64,000 nucleotides of DNA from Stieleria neptunia. GTDB lineage: Bacteria > Planctomycetota > Planctomycetia > Pirellulales > Pirellulaceae. The notes below the pieces were generated by a model. That model saw nothing but the letters and a program-made list of their open reading frames with translations. It searched no databases and had not been told where the DNA came from. How positions within the stretch are numbered: the first letter of the stretch is position 1; every line of letters starts with the position of its first letter. The stretch spans positions 3,534,001-3,598,000 of the forward strand of contig NZ_CP037423.1 of assembly GCF_007754155.1 (NCBI RefSeq), written 5' to 3'. This document shows, piece after piece, positions 1 through 9,269 of the stretch. A program made the translations under genes and the position numbers.

Positions 1-1933
1 AAATCGGGCCGCTGGTCGTGCCGCTGCGGCCGGCGTCGTGGCGATAGGTCGGCCAGTCATCCGCCGGCGTCGCAGCGGCCGGTTGGGTCGCTGCCAGTTC
101 CGCACCAAACGCGGGACCTTTTTCACGCCGTCCCGCCTCCAACACCTTCGTCGGGATCGGTCGCGTGGGGGCCAGCGGGGCCAGGGCATTGAATCCGAAC
201 AGCTTGGCTTCCGGGTAACAGGCACAATTGTGTGGCGGTGCGTAGGTCAATCCGTTGCAAGGCATCACGCCATACAAACACCCACCACGCACCCAGTGAT
301 TGATATCCCAGTGTTCCTTGTCCGGATCAACAAACTCGATTCCGGTCCGCGACGGCATCAGGAAATTATCGGTCGCCTTGGCGATGTAGCAGCGGTGGTG
401 AAACCAATACGTGTCCACATCGGGCGCGAACGATTTGACGACTTCACCGGTTCTCGGGTTGCGTCCGGTGTAAACGCCGCTGTCCTTGCCCGAGGTCAAC
501 GGTGCCAGCCAAACCAATCCGTCGACGACCATCAAGTCTTGCGGCGATTGATAGCCGCTATTGGGGAAACTTGCGTCCCACAGTTTTTCGCCGCTCTTGG
601 CGTCGCTGCTGATCATCTTGCCGTCGCCGCCGGCATACAACACCACGTCGTTGTAGACGACCAGACGCGGTCCGAAGTTAAACGTGAACGCATCGCGGCG
701 GGTCACCGACTCACTTTCCCAGACGACGTCGCCCGAGCGTCCGTCCAAGCTGACGATCTTTTCGCCATCGTGAAAGTAGAGTTGCGAGTCTTTGGCGGCC
801 AGGGTCAGCGGAGAAACCTTGGTCTTCTTGGCCCACAGCTGTTTTCCCGTGCTGGCCTGAAACGCCATCAACACACGCGGTTCTTCGTTCCAGAAAAAGC
901 TGCGTGAACGCGCCTGGTCACCGACCGTGCCGTGCAGCGGGGCGTAGTCTTCCAGCTCCGCCTTTCCTTTTCGTACGACTAGGAACAACAAGTCGCCCGT
1001 CGAGATGATCTCTTCGGTCGCGTCGCTGCCTTCGTAGGTCCGCAGCAGTTCACCGGTGGCGGCATCGAGTGCCGACAGGGGCGCGTTGAATCCCAGCGTG
1101 ACGAAAACTTCCGAGTCGGTCGAAACCAATCGGCGCGACAACTGCGACGGTCCGCTTTTAAGCGGCCAGAGGTGTGGCTGCCAGTGGTCGATGTCTTTTT
1201 TCCACAACACGCTGCCGTTGAAGGCATCCCGCGCGATCAATTTCCATTTCGGCGGCAACTGGATCGAAATCCGACTGCCCTCGTCCATGATGTAAAACAT
1301 CCGTCCGCCGGTGGAAACCAATGCGCTCATGCTGGCCATCCGGTCGTGGTGCCGCGACCAACGCGGGCTGCCCACCCATTGCAAGTGACGCGGCGGCGCG
1401 ACGACGTCGTCATGGGCGACCGAGTTGCCGGTGGCATCGTGCAAGTAATGCGACCACTCGTCGATGTTGTCCGGGCGCGGTTTGCGAACCTTGGTCCATT
1501 GGCCGGCCTGTTTGATCAGGGCAACCCCGTTGGGAACCAGCACCCGCGTCACCTCGTCCATCGTGACGTCGCCGAGCGATTCGGCGATCAGCAGATTCAC
1601 CATGTTGTCGACATAGGGAAGCTGGTAGCCATCGATGCGATCGAACGCCACGTCACCATAGCCGCCCTCGCCAAGCACCCGGTCGCGAATCGCTTTCAAG
1701 CCGGCCGCATCGGTGACCAAGCCGTGCACCTGAGTCGAATCGTTTTGCCGCAGCGCCGCGGTGAGTCGACCATCCCCCGCGCCCAGATGCACAAAAAAAC
1801 CTGCTTTGACGCCCGCCTGATCGATCAGCGCGGCCGCATCCTCCTGCACGTCCGCACGGCCGACATCGGGAAAACCAGCCACTCCAAGGAACAGACAAGC
1901 ACAAACGACGGCTCGAATCGGGAATCGCATCAT
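1..1933 (-). CDS. Secreted methyltransferase-like/PQQ beta-propeller fusion protein (3' part outside window)
   Basis: The reading frame is open from an ATG at 1933 (a second ATG follows at 1930) to the left edge, so about 644 codons are visible and the C-terminus is missing. Residues 1-28 look like a signal peptide. Residues about 30-150 resemble a degenerate class I SAM-methyltransferase fold (VHLGAGDGRL, then LLIAESLGDV). A short linker with DEWSHYLHDATG follows, then PQQ-type propeller blades with repeated DAxxGxxLW-like turns (DAFNGSVLWK, DAATGELLR, DAKSGEKLW). The final visible part starts a second propeller segment (DDWPTYRHDAGRSG). This layout is familiar from planctomycete secreted proteins. 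No catalytic role can be assigned, and the missing end prevents a length comparison. Confidence 0.85.
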   Translation of the reverse strand, partial: MMRFPIRAVVCACLFLGVAGFPDVGRADVQEDAAALIDQAGVKAGFFVHLGAGDGRLTAALRQNDSTQVHGLVTDAAGLKAIRDRVLGEGGYGDVAFDRIDGYQLPYVDNMVNLLIAESLGDVTMDEVTRVLVPNGVALIKQAGQWTKVRKPRPDNIDEWSHYLHDATGNSVAHDDVVAPPRHLQWVGSPRWSRHHDRMASMSALVSTGGRMFYIMDEGSRISIQLPPKWKLIARDAFNGSVLWKKDIDHWQPHLWPLKSGPSQLSRRLVSTDSEVFVTLGFNAPLSALDAATGELLRTYEGSDATEEIISTGDLLFLVVRKGKAELEDYAPLHGTVGDQARSRSFFWNEEPRVLMAFQASTGKQLWAKKTKVSPLTLAAKDSQLYFHDGEKIVSLDGRSGDVVWESESVTRRDAFTFNFGPRLVVYNDVVLYAGGDGKMISSDAKSGEKLWDASFPNSGYQSPQDLMVVDGLVWLAPLTSGKDSGVYTGRNPRTGEVVKSFAPDVDTYWFHHRCYIAKATDNFLMPSRTGIEFVDPDKEHWDINHWVRGGCLYGVMPCNGLTYAPPHNCACYPEAKLFGFNALAPLAPTRPIPTKVLEAGRREKGPAFGAELAATQPAAATPADDWPTYRHDAGRSGTTSGPI

Positions 1934-2106
1934 GGATCAGCTCCGGACGAAGCGAACGGCGGGGGAAACGGCAAGACGTTGATTGTAACCCTCACCGAGC
2001 CCCCGCGTTGGCGTCGTGGCGGAGAATGATTGACGGAATCACAACCACCCACGTTCGGATCGCAGTTTCGTGGTGGGCAACTCGACGCATCGGGTTCATC
2101 GACCTT

Positions 2107-2122
2107 TGGTACGAGCTATGCT
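2107..2122 (+). promoter_or_regulatory. Sigma-54 (-24/-12) promoter candidate for ppk2
   Basis: TGGTACGAGCTATGCT has GG at 2108-2109 and GC at 2120-2121, separated by exactly ten bases. It agrees with the -24 TGGCACG and -12 TGC cores except at a few positions. The predicted start of transcription is about 50 bases before the ppk2 ATG. Two other genes nearby carry similar sites and an NtrC-type activator is encoded at 4659. A chance match cannot be excluded from sequence alone. Confidence 0.55.
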
Positions 2123-2183
2123 ACTGCGGTAGAATTCCGCGCGTGTCCCGCCGGCAGTCGCCCCTCGCACCACCAATTCGGAA

Positions 2184-3344
2184 ATGTCCTCAAAACCTGC
2201 CAAACCGTCGAAAAATGGCACCAGCAGCTCGAAGGCGAAGTCAAAGAAGAAGTCCAAACGCCGCAACCGCCTTGTCGCTGACGGTGACACCTCACCCTCG
2301 CTGACGCCGGACGAGTTGCAGGCCTTTGAGGTCGACCAATCCGTCGCGGCGGCCCAGCAGAGCAAGATCACCGCGGTCCGCGACATCATCGAGACGACGC
2401 CGCCGCATGACGTGCACACGCTGGCCAAGACGCTGGAAGTGATCATCGACGGCGCCTCGCCCGAAGACGCCACCGTGCTCCGCAATGCCTTGCTCAAAAA
2501 AGCTCGCCCCTCGTCCGCCGGGCGTGGCCGCAGCAGCCCCGACGACCAGCTCGCCAGCGGGTGGCGCGACGGGGCCTTCCCCTATCGCAACTTGATGTCG
2601 CGAAAAAACTATGAAAAGCAAAAGTACCAACTGCAGGTCGAGCTGCTGAAGCTTCAGGCCTGGGTCAAGGAATCCAAAGAGAAGGTCGTCATCCTGTTCG
2701 AAGGCCGCGATGCCGCCGGCAAAGGTGGAACCATCAAACGTTTCATGGAACACCTCAATCCCCGCGGTGCACGTGTCGTCGCGTTGGAAAAACCGAGCGA
2801 AACCGAACGCGGGCAATGGTACTTTCAACGCTACATCCAACATCTGCCCACCGCGGGCGAAATCACCATGTTCGACCGATCGTGGTACAACCGCGCCGGT
2901 GTCGAACGCGTGATGGGGTTTTGCAGCGACGATGAATACGCCGAATTCATGCGGCAAGTGCCCGACTTTGAACGGAACCTGGTCCGCAGTGGCACCTGGT
3001 TGATCAAATTCTGGTTCTCGGTCAGCCAAGAGGAGCAACGCCGCCGGTTCAAGGAACGCGAAGCCCATCCGCTGAAACAATGGAAACTCTCGCCGGTCGA
3101 CCTGGCCTCGCTGGATAAGTGGGACGATTACACCCGTGCCAAAGAAGCGATGTTCTTCTATTCGGACACCTATGACGCCCCGTGGACGGTCGTCAAATCG
3201 GATTGCAAAAAACGCGCCCGGCTCAATGCGATGCGGTTCGTCCTGAACACCATCCCCTACGCCAATCGAGATCTGGAGCGAATCGGCACCGTCGATCCGC
3301 TGCTGGTCGGTCGGGCGAATCTGGTCTCCCAAAACCGGGACTAA
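2184..3344 (+). CDS. ppk2: Polyphosphate kinase 2 (PPK2 family)
   Basis: A 386-residue cytoplasmic enzyme that transfers phosphate between polyphosphate and nucleotides. Residues 1-30 are Ser/Lys rich and about 110 residues precede the catalytic domain, longer than minimal PPK2 proteins. The domain has a Walker A motif (GRDAAGKGG, residues 174-182) and a Walker B/lid motif (FDRSWYNR, residues 230-237), followed by FWFSVSQEEQ and an Arg-rich lid. Direction (polyphosphate use to remake ATP or GTP) is known for the family, but subclass cannot be fixed here. A sigma-54-type promoter lies about 75 bases upstream, linking it to the stress genes at 6-12 kb. The large opposite-strand frame over it is a shadow. 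Confidence 0.93.
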   Translation: MSSKPAKPSKNGTSSSKAKSKKKSKRRNRLVADGDTSPSLTPDELQAFEVDQSVAAAQQSKITAVRDIIETTPPHDVHTLAKTLEVIIDGASPEDATVLRNALLKKARPSSAGRGRSSPDDQLASGWRDGAFPYRNLMSRKNYEKQKYQLQVELLKLQAWVKESKEKVVILFEGRDAAGKGGTIKRFMEHLNPRGARVVALEKPSETERGQWYFQRYIQHLPTAGEITMFDRSWYNRAGVERVMGFCSDDEYAEFMRQVPDFERNLVRSGTWLIKFWFSVSQEEQRRRFKEREAHPLKQWKLSPVDLASLDKWDDYTRAKEAMFFYSDTYDAPWTVVKSDCKKRARLNAMRFVLNTIPYANRDLERIGTVDPLLVGRANLVSQNRD

Positions 3345-3373
3345 ACCACGGGACTAAACAACACGTCAGTTTT

Positions 3374-3452
3374 GTTAGCGGCAGGGCGCGAGCCCTCCGG
3401 TCTTTGAAGTGTTTCCGAGCTGCGACCGGACGGCTCGCGCCGTTCCGCTAAC
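3374..3452. repeat. Short composite palindrome (GTTAGCGG family), simple form
   Basis: An imperfect inverted repeat: GTTAGCGGCAGGGCGCGAG on the left and CTCGCGCCGTTCCGCTAAC on the right, with a central CTCCGGT/ACCGGA pair. It lies after the ppk2 stop codon. The same short form occurs at 61639-61718, and enlarged versions occur at 11925, 24696, 39638 and 43271. It may serve as a terminator for ppk2, but its dispersal shows it is a repeat family. Confidence 0.85.
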
Positions 3453-3645
3453 ACCTTGATTTGTTTGTTCGAACCAGCCCGCGAGCCTTCCCGGTCGGCA
3501 CAACCCGAAGATGAAATCGAGACGGCACATCAAGTTGACCCCTTGATTCCTGATCAAGCACCCATCCGCATGGATCCGATACGCTACGTTAGTAGCGCGT
3601 GCTCATTCTCTCTTCCAATCGACCGCTTCGGTCAAGGATCCCAAC

Positions 3646-3993
3646 ATGGCAACCGGCAATCCCTACGAAACCCCTAACGTCTCTCATTCGATCACCCCTT
3701 CGCGTCGAACCGTCACGGTGAAACGGCTGGACGTGATGTCCTGCGGAGTCATGCTGGGCGTGCTGTACGCCATCATCGGGTTGTTCGTGGGAGGATTGGT
3801 CACGCTGATGGCACTGGGCGGGATGGCGGCACAGGGAGGCGACGCGATGGCAGGCCTGATCGGCGGCATCGGTGCGATCATCCTGATGCCGTTGTTCTAC
3901 GGCTTCGGCGGATTCATCGGTGGCGTCATCGGCGCGCTGCTCTACAACCTGTGTGCCACCTTCGTCGGCGGCATCAAGTTCGATCTGGAGTGA
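3646..3993 (+). CDS. Small membrane protein, function unknown
   Basis: A 115-residue protein. The N-terminal 27 residues are polar, with NPYETPNVSHS like many planctomycete small proteins. Two long hydrophobic, glycine-rich segments follow (about 33-60 and 68-105) and fit two to three transmembrane helices. A KRLDVMS sequence precedes the first helix. It resembles the short membrane proteins annotated as DUF3566-like or hypothetical in this group, but I cannot assign a role. It stands alone between ppk2 and the NtrC-type regulator, on the same strand, more than 300 bases from the former. Confidence 0.75.
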   Translation: MATGNPYETPNVSHSITPSRRTVTVKRLDVMSCGVMLGVLYAIIGLFVGGLVTLMALGGMAAQGGDAMAGLIGGIGAIILMPLFYGFGGFIGGVIGALLYNLCATFVGGIKFDLE

Positions 3994-4658
3994 CCGGCGG
4001 GGCTGTGTTACCGGGTTGCCGCGGTCTTGCGGCGATGCGGTGCCGCAGTTGTCGGTCGCGTCGCCACAGAGCCGCATCAACGGCGAGCGTTTCATCGCAT
4101 TGGGAACGATCGCCGATCTGCCCCGCGCGCTCACGCGCCGGACCCATTTCACTCCGTCGTGCGGTTCGCCGCCGAGCGTCACGACGCCATGGGTGGGCCG
4201 GTTCGGCTGCCGTCGTCTCTGTTCCAACCCACTTGGTCCGCTGTTTGCATTACAGTCCCGTGTCGACCGGGAGCCTGGCTCCCCAGCGTGGAACGCGTCA
4301 AGGAGACACTGGGAAAGTGGAACGGCCAATAGAATTCAACCATCGCTTCGGTTTGGTCCGCGAATCCGTCTGGATCGCACTGAATTCAATTCCGGCCAGT
4401 CTTCGCCCCCTGTTTCTTCGCCGACCAGCTCCATCGCGGGATCAAGTCAGGCGGGACTCCCGAGTGGCCCTGCCGTCGAGACGAAAAAACGCACCCTAGT
4501 CGTGCGTTCTCGTCACGGGTGTGCGATAATGCACGCCCGTGGGTCGATGGTAGCCAGTCGATGGGGCGATCAAAACGAATGCCAAAGGTTTGGCATTATT
4601 GATCGCTCGAGCAGATTACCCACCCGCAAAACCTTGCCAACGAGTTCAGCAAGCCACC
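3994..4658 (+). other. Intergenic stretch with no convincing gene; leader of the NtrC-type gene
   Basis: This 665-base stretch has overlapping Arg/Ser-rich frames in several phases but none with recognisable domains, so I call no gene. The last 150 bases carry two hairpins, described separately. Confidence 0.5.
4515..4606 (+). promoter_or_regulatory. Two consecutive hairpins in the leader of the NtrC-type gene
   Basis: Hairpin 1 (4515-4540) pairs ACGGGTGTGC with GCACGCCCGT around GATAAT, with one G-T pair. Hairpin 2 (4566-4606) has an outer stem GCGATCAA/TTGATCGC and an inner stem AATGCCAAA/TTTGGCATT around a two-base loop. Hairpin 2 ends 52 bases before the ATG at 4659. They could be leader structures, a terminator from upstream, or an operator. 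There is no U-tract right after hairpin 2, which argues against a simple terminator. Confidence 0.5.
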
Positions 4659-6089
4659 ATGTCCAGTTCACCGATCAAGCTCCTGCTTGTTGAAGACGAA
4701 GATGATTTCCGCGAAACCTCCGCCCGTTGGATGGAGCGAAAGGGGCATGACGTCAGCGCCGCGGCGAGCGGTGCCGAAGCGTTGGAGTTGTGCGCCCAAG
4801 ACAGTTTTGACGTTGCCGTGTTCGACATGAACATGCCGGGGATGTCCGGGATGGAACTGTTGCAGCGTGTGCAGCAGGACAAGATCGAGATGGAAGTGAT
4901 CATCTTGACCGGCCAGGGAACGATCGAGTCCGCGGTCGCGGCGATGAAACTGGGCGCCTGCGATTTTTTGACCAAGCCCTGTTCGCTGGGCGATTTGGAA
5001 CACCACTGCATGTTGGCCCGGGATCGCGGCCGATTGCGTCGCGAGAACAAACAACTCAAAGCGATCATTTCGCGCAGCCGGCCCGCGCTGGAGCTGGTCG
5101 GTGAATCACCGTCAATGCGACAGGTCGTCAAGATGGTGCACAAGGTGGCGCCGACCGACAAGCCGGTGTTGATCCAGGGCGAAAGCGGAACCGGCAAAGA
5201 AGTGGTGGCCAGGGCGATCCAACAGAACAGCAAGCTCGGGGACAAACCGTTTGTCACCATCAACTGCGCCGCGCTGCCCGAACAGTTGGTCGAAAGCGAA
5301 CTGTTCGGCCACCAGAAAGGTTCATTCACCGGCGCGACCTCGGACAAACCCGGTCTGTTTGAGATCGCCGACGGTGGGACGTTGTTCATCGACGAAATCG
5401 GCGAGCTGCCGCTGTCGTTGCAGCCCAAATTGCTGCGTGTCTTGGAAGACGGTTCGATGCGTCGGATCGGATCACACAAGGAACGTTTTGTCCGTGTCCG
5501 AATCATCGCGGCCACCAACCGAGATCTGACCAAAGAAGTCGAATCGGGGAATTTCCGCGAGGACTTGTTCTACCGGATCAACGTCCTCTCATTGGAATTG
5601 CCACCGCTGCGCGAGCGTGAAGGCGACGTGGACCGCTTGGTTGATCACTACTTGCCGGTTCCCTGGCACGTCGACCAGGCCGCCAGGGATGCGCTCAATC
5701 GCTACGCTTGGCCGGGAAATGTTCGTCAGTTGATCAACGTGATCCAACGCGCCACGATCCTGGCCGATGGCCATGATGTGACCCTCGATGACCTGCCCTC
5801 GGAGATCGCCGATTGTGTCGATGGTGATGTCGAGCGTCATACCACCGACCGCGTCAGCGCCCCCGAGACGGCGGAGACCAGCGATGCCGAATCCGCGTTC
5901 AAACCCGACTCGCTCAAACTGGACGACATCGCCAAGGCGCACGTGATGTATGTGTTGGCCAAAGAAAACGGCAACAAGGCCAAGGCGGCACGTGTGCTGG
6001 GCATTCACCGACGAAAACTCTATCGCCTGCTGGAACGGTTCAGCTGCAACGAAGCCGAATCCGAAGCCCCGTTGAGCGCGGTCGAGTGA
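4659..6089 (+). CDS. NtrC-family response regulator, sigma-54 activator
   Basis: The ATG at 4659 gives 476 residues starting at the receiver domain. The frame stays open upstream, but that stretch has no homology features. Domains: receiver (residues 7-120, phospho-acceptor D56 in VFDMNMPG); AAA+ ATPase with Walker A GESGTGKE (174-181), GSFTGA loop (221-226, a Ser variant of GAFTGA that binds sigma-54), Walker B LFIDEIGEL and sensor ATNRDL; a C-terminal Fis-type helix-turn-helix (NKAKAARVLGIHRRKLYRLL). It should open sigma-54 promoters when phosphorylated. No partner kinase is adjacent. Three -24/-12 sites within 5 kb (ppk2, ppsA, usp) are natural targets, which is inference. It converges on the haemoglobin gene with a 13-base gap. 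Confidence 0.93.
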   Translation: MSSSPIKLLLVEDEDDFRETSARWMERKGHDVSAAASGAEALELCAQDSFDVAVFDMNMPGMSGMELLQRVQQDKIEMEVIILTGQGTIESAVAAMKLGACDFLTKPCSLGDLEHHCMLARDRGRLRRENKQLKAIISRSRPALELVGESPSMRQVVKMVHKVAPTDKPVLIQGESGTGKEVVARAIQQNSKLGDKPFVTINCAALPEQLVESELFGHQKGSFTGATSDKPGLFEIADGGTLFIDEIGELPLSLQPKLLRVLEDGSMRRIGSHKERFVRVRIIAATNRDLTKEVESGNFREDLFYRINVLSLELPPLREREGDVDRLVDHYLPVPWHVDQAARDALNRYAWPGNVRQLINVIQRATILADGHDVTLDDLPSEIADCVDGDVERHTTDRVSAPETAETSDAESAFKPDSLKLDDIAKAHVMYVLAKENGNKAKAARVLGIHRRKLYRLLERFSCNEAESEAPLSAVE

Positions 6090-6102
6090 CGACTCGCCGC
6101 TC

Positions 6103-6486
6103 CTAGCCATCCACGTTGGCGTCGCCGGTGATTTTGTCTTTGTACAGGGCCAGTCGCCCCAAGGCGTCATCGACGTCGCGTTTGGAGGCGCCGTGGTCCT
6201 CCAAGGCATCGGCGAAGTGCCCACAGAATTTGGCGAAGTGCACCGCCGTGATTCCACGCCCGGAGTGAATCCGGGTCAAATCGGCCCCCGAATATTCGGC
6301 CGGCCCGTCAAAGGCGGAGGCCAGAAAGTGAAACTGCATCGTCTGCAACCGGTCCATCGAGACGCCATCGAAAAACGGTGCCAATTCCGGGTCGTCGAGG
6401 ACCCGGGCGTACATCTCCTGGACAATCGCAGCGACGGCGGCGGTGCCACCGAGTCGGTCAAACAGGGCTCGTGATTCGTCGGTCAT
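6103..6486 (-). CDS. Truncated haemoglobin, group I (trHbN-like)
   Basis: A 127-residue protein from the ATG at 6486; an upstream in-frame start would only add an unrelated tail. It shows the short 2-on-2 globin pattern: LFDRLGGTAAVAAIVQEMY with a Tyr at B10 (residue 26), LAPFFDGV, and the proximal His within LTRIHSGRGIT (residue 74) followed by HFAKFCGHF. Such proteins bind oxygen or nitric oxide and often detoxify NO. It lies 59 bases after ppsA on the same strand, so it is probably cotranscribed with it and would share the sigma-54-type promoter. Confidence 0.9.
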   Translation of the reverse strand: MTDESRALFDRLGGTAAVAAIVQEMYARVLDDPELAPFFDGVSMDRLQTMQFHFLASAFDGPAEYSGADLTRIHSGRGITAVHFAKFCGHFADALEDHGASKRDVDDALGRLALYKDKITGDANVDG

Positions 6487-6545
6487 GGAAATCTCACAGA
6501 AGGGGTTCAGCAACGCTCCTGTTGTAACCTCCGGCACCGATTCTG

Positions 6546-8960
6546 TCAGGAACCAGACCCTTCGACTTTTAGAATGTGCACGGTGGTCTTCAGCACCGAA
6601 TCCGGGGTCAACGACATGCTGTCGATCCCCTGCTCGACCAAAAACTGGGCAAACTCGGGGTAATCACTGGGCGCCTGGCCGCAGATTCCGATCTTGCGAC
6701 CGCAACGCTTCGCCTCGGCAATCACGCTGGAAATCATCCGTTTGACCGCTTCGTTTTGCTCATCGAAGACATGGGCCACGATCGCCGAATCGCGGTCCAC
6801 CCCCAGCGTCAATTGGGTCAGATCGTTCGACCCGATGGAGAATCCGTCGAAGATTTCGGCGAATTGGTCGGCCAGGATCACGTTGCTGGGGATTTCGCAC
6901 ATCACGTAGACCTCCAAGCCGTCTTCGCCACGGACCAAGCCATTCTTTTTCATCTCCGCTTGAACCTTTCTCCCTTCTTCGATGGTGCGGCAGAACGGGA
7001 TCATCAGCTTGACATTGCTCAGCCCCATGTCGCGGCGGACCCGCAGCGCGGCTTGGCATTCGAGTGCGAACGCGGCTTGAAAACTCTCGTGGTAATAACG
7101 CGACGCGCCGCGAAATCCGATCATCGGATTCTCTTCCTTCGGCTCGTAGCGGCGTCCCCCGATCAAGTTTGCGTACTCGTTCGTCTTAAAATCGCTCATG
7201 CGAACGATCACGTCTTTGGGATAGAACGCCGCGGCGATCATCGCAATGCCCTCGGACAGGCGATCGATAAAGAACTGCGGCTTGTCGTCATACCCCTGGG
7301 TGGCTTGTTCGACCGCGGCCCGGGTGGCGGGATCCAGTTGGTCGAAATCCAGCAAGGCTTGGGGATGCACCTTGACGTAGTTGGAAATGATGAATTCCTC
7401 CCGCGCCAACCCCACGCCGTCATTGGGGATTGCCGAGAGCGCGAACGCTTCGTCGGGCGTGGCGACATTCATCATGATTTTGGTTTGGGGGCGGCCGATC
7501 GCTCCCAGATCGATCGTTTCGACCTCAAACGCCAACTCGCCGTCGTAAACCACGCCGGCATCCCCGCTGGCGCAGCTGATCGTGACGACCTGGCCATTGC
7601 GAAGTCGATCCGTGGCGTCGCCGGTGCCGACGATCGCCGGCAATCCCAGTTCGCGGCTGACGATCGCCGCATGGCAGGTGCGTCCGCCGCGATTGGTGAT
7701 GATCGCCGCGGCGCGTTTCATCACCGGTTCCCAATCCGGATCGGTCTTGTCGGTGACCAAGATCTCGCCGTCGGCAAACTGCGACAACTCATGGACATCG
7801 CGGATCAACCGCACCGGTCCCGAGGCGATCTTCTCGCCGACCGCACGGCCTTCCAATAGTTTCACCCCTTCCGCTTTCAGATGATATCGCTGCAAGGCGT
7901 TGACCGATCGTCGCGACTGGACCGTCTCGGGCCGGGCTTGCACGATAAACAATTCGCCGCTGATTCCGTCTTTCGCCCATTCCATATCCATCGGGCAAAA
8001 CGAACCGCGAACGCGGCTGTAGTGGTCTTCGATGTCGCACGCCCACTGCGCCAGTTGCAGAATGTCGTCGTCGGACAACGCGAATCGTCTCGCCATGTCG
8101 TCCGACACCGGAACGTTTTTGACCATCTTGCTGCCACCCAAGTCGTACACCATCTTGATGGCTTTCGACCCCAGCGTGCGTTTCAAAATCGGACGATAGC
8201 CCTCCCGCAGCGTCGGTTTAAAGACATAGTATTCATCCGGATTGACGCTCCCCTGGACGACGTTTTCTCCCAGCCCGTAGGCGGCATTGATCAGCACGGC
8301 ATCACGAAAACCGGTCTCGGTGTCGATCGAAAACATCACCCCCGACGATGCCAGATCCGAACGCACCATTTGCTGGATGCCGATCGACAACGCGACCTGC
8401 ATGTGGTCAAAACCTTGATCGGTGCGGTACGAGATGGCGCGATCGGTGAACAACGACGCCAGACAACGCCGGCAAGCGTCCAACAGCGATGCCTGACCGC
8501 GGACATTCAAATACGTCTCTTGCTGGCCGGCGAAACTGGCGTCCGGTAAATCCTCTGCCGTCGCGCTGCTGCGGACCGCCACGTCGGCCAATTCCCCCCG
8601 ACCGCTGGACAACACGTGGTAGGCGCTGACGATCGCGTGGGAGAGTTCGTCCGACAGCGGCGTGTCCAAGATCATGTGCCGGATGATTCTGCCGTGATGT
8701 TGAAGCGACCCCACGTCCCGGTAATTGATCCCGCTCAAAATCTGTCGAATCTTGTCGTCCAATCCGCTCTCGGACAAATGGCGCCGGTAGGCCGATGCCG
8801 TGGTGGCAAACCCGTTGGGAATCCGCACGCCGCGGGGTGTCAATTCGCGATACATCTCGCCCAGCGAGGCGTTCTTGCCGCCCACCACGGCGACATCGTC
8901 CATCCCGACCTGGTCGAACCAGCGGATCAAGTCCGTGGCGGATTCTGCTGCCGTACTCAT
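6546..8960 (-). CDS. ppsA: Phosphoenolpyruvate synthase
   Basis: With the ATG at 8960 the protein has 804 residues, close to the family length. It converts pyruvate and ATP to phosphoenolpyruvate, AMP and phosphate. Features in order: the N-terminal ATP-grasp-like domain (VVGGKNASLGEMY; DLPDASFAGQQETYLNVRG), the phosphohistidine swivel domain (GGRTCHAAIVSRELGLPA), and the TIM-barrel PEP/pyruvate domain (IGSNDLTQLTLGVDRDS; GICGQAPSDYPEF). The upstream ATG/GTG frame adds about 20 residues without similarity. It is divergent from the usp gene, and a sigma-54-type promoter lies about 50 bases upstream. The truncated haemoglobin gene follows in the same direction. Confidence 0.96.
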   Translation of the reverse strand: MSTAAESATDLIRWFDQVGMDDVAVVGGKNASLGEMYRELTPRGVRIPNGFATTASAYRRHLSESGLDDKIRQILSGINYRDVGSLQHHGRIIRHMILDTPLSDELSHAIVSAYHVLSSGRGELADVAVRSSATAEDLPDASFAGQQETYLNVRGQASLLDACRRCLASLFTDRAISYRTDQGFDHMQVALSIGIQQMVRSDLASSGVMFSIDTETGFRDAVLINAAYGLGENVVQGSVNPDEYYVFKPTLREGYRPILKRTLGSKAIKMVYDLGGSKMVKNVPVSDDMARRFALSDDDILQLAQWACDIEDHYSRVRGSFCPMDMEWAKDGISGELFIVQARPETVQSRRSVNALQRYHLKAEGVKLLEGRAVGEKIASGPVRLIRDVHELSQFADGEILVTDKTDPDWEPVMKRAAAIITNRGGRTCHAAIVSRELGLPAIVGTGDATDRLRNGQVVTISCASGDAGVVYDGELAFEVETIDLGAIGRPQTKIMMNVATPDEAFALSAIPNDGVGLAREEFIISNYVKVHPQALLDFDQLDPATRAAVEQATQGYDDKPQFFIDRLSEGIAMIAAAFYPKDVIVRMSDFKTNEYANLIGGRRYEPKEENPMIGFRGASRYYHESFQAAFALECQAALRVRRDMGLSNVKLMIPFCRTIEEGRKVQAEMKKNGLVRGEDGLEVYVMCEIPSNVILADQFAEIFDGFSIGSNDLTQLTLGVDRDSAIVAHVFDEQNEAVKRMISSVIAEAKRCGRKIGICGQAPSDYPEFAQFLVEQGIDSMSLTPDSVLKTTVHILKVEGSGS

Positions 8961-9008
8961 CGTGCATGCCGGGGTTGAATGATGCGAAGGGGGACCGCAG
9001 GCACGTCG

Positions 9009-9024
9009 TGCAATGTGCATACCA
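9009..9024 (-). promoter_or_regulatory. Sigma-54 (-24/-12) promoter candidate for ppsA
   Basis: Read on the minus strand this is TGGTATGCACATTGCA, with GG and GC exactly ten bases apart and a full TTGCA -12 element. It would start transcription near 8998, about 38 bases before the ppsA ATG at 8960. A second such site faces the other way at 9270, so both divergent genes have one. Confidence 0.6.
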
Positions 9025-9269
9025 TCGCGCCGGCGATCGCGTTCCGTCGTGCGCTAGCCGCCTCCGGACGGTGGGGGAACAGGCTGGCATTCTGGCGATC
9101 ACGACGACGCCCCGGGCTGCAATGTCGGTCTCACGGTAGCCCATCACGCCACTGCGGCGACACCTAGGTCGGAGTAAACGGCCACAGGCCTCCGTGCCGA
9201 ATCCGCACAGGCGCGACAATCAGCGCGCTTGCCGTAGCAAACTCTTCGCAATCCTTCGCGGATTGATTT

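Noticed and set aside
2292..3332. Long minus-strand frame opposite ppk2
   Set aside because: It is an antisense shadow: the plus strand encodes a complete PPK2 with all motifs, and the reverse translation has no domain.
3951..4499. Arg/Ser-rich plus-strand frame in the gap before the NtrC-type gene
   Set aside because: No start signal, no recognisable domain and overlapping frames of similar length in other phases; treated as non-coding.
5319..5336. GSFTGA instead of GAFTGA in the activator
   Set aside because: Considered as a broken sigma-54 contact, but Ser at the second position occurs in working activators, so it is noted only as a variant.
6576..7859. Long plus-strand frame opposite ppsA
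   Set aside because: Shadow of the PEP synthase gene; composition is His/Arg/Asp rich and no motif is seen. The same applies to other long frames opposite the kinase, transporter and sulfatase genes.
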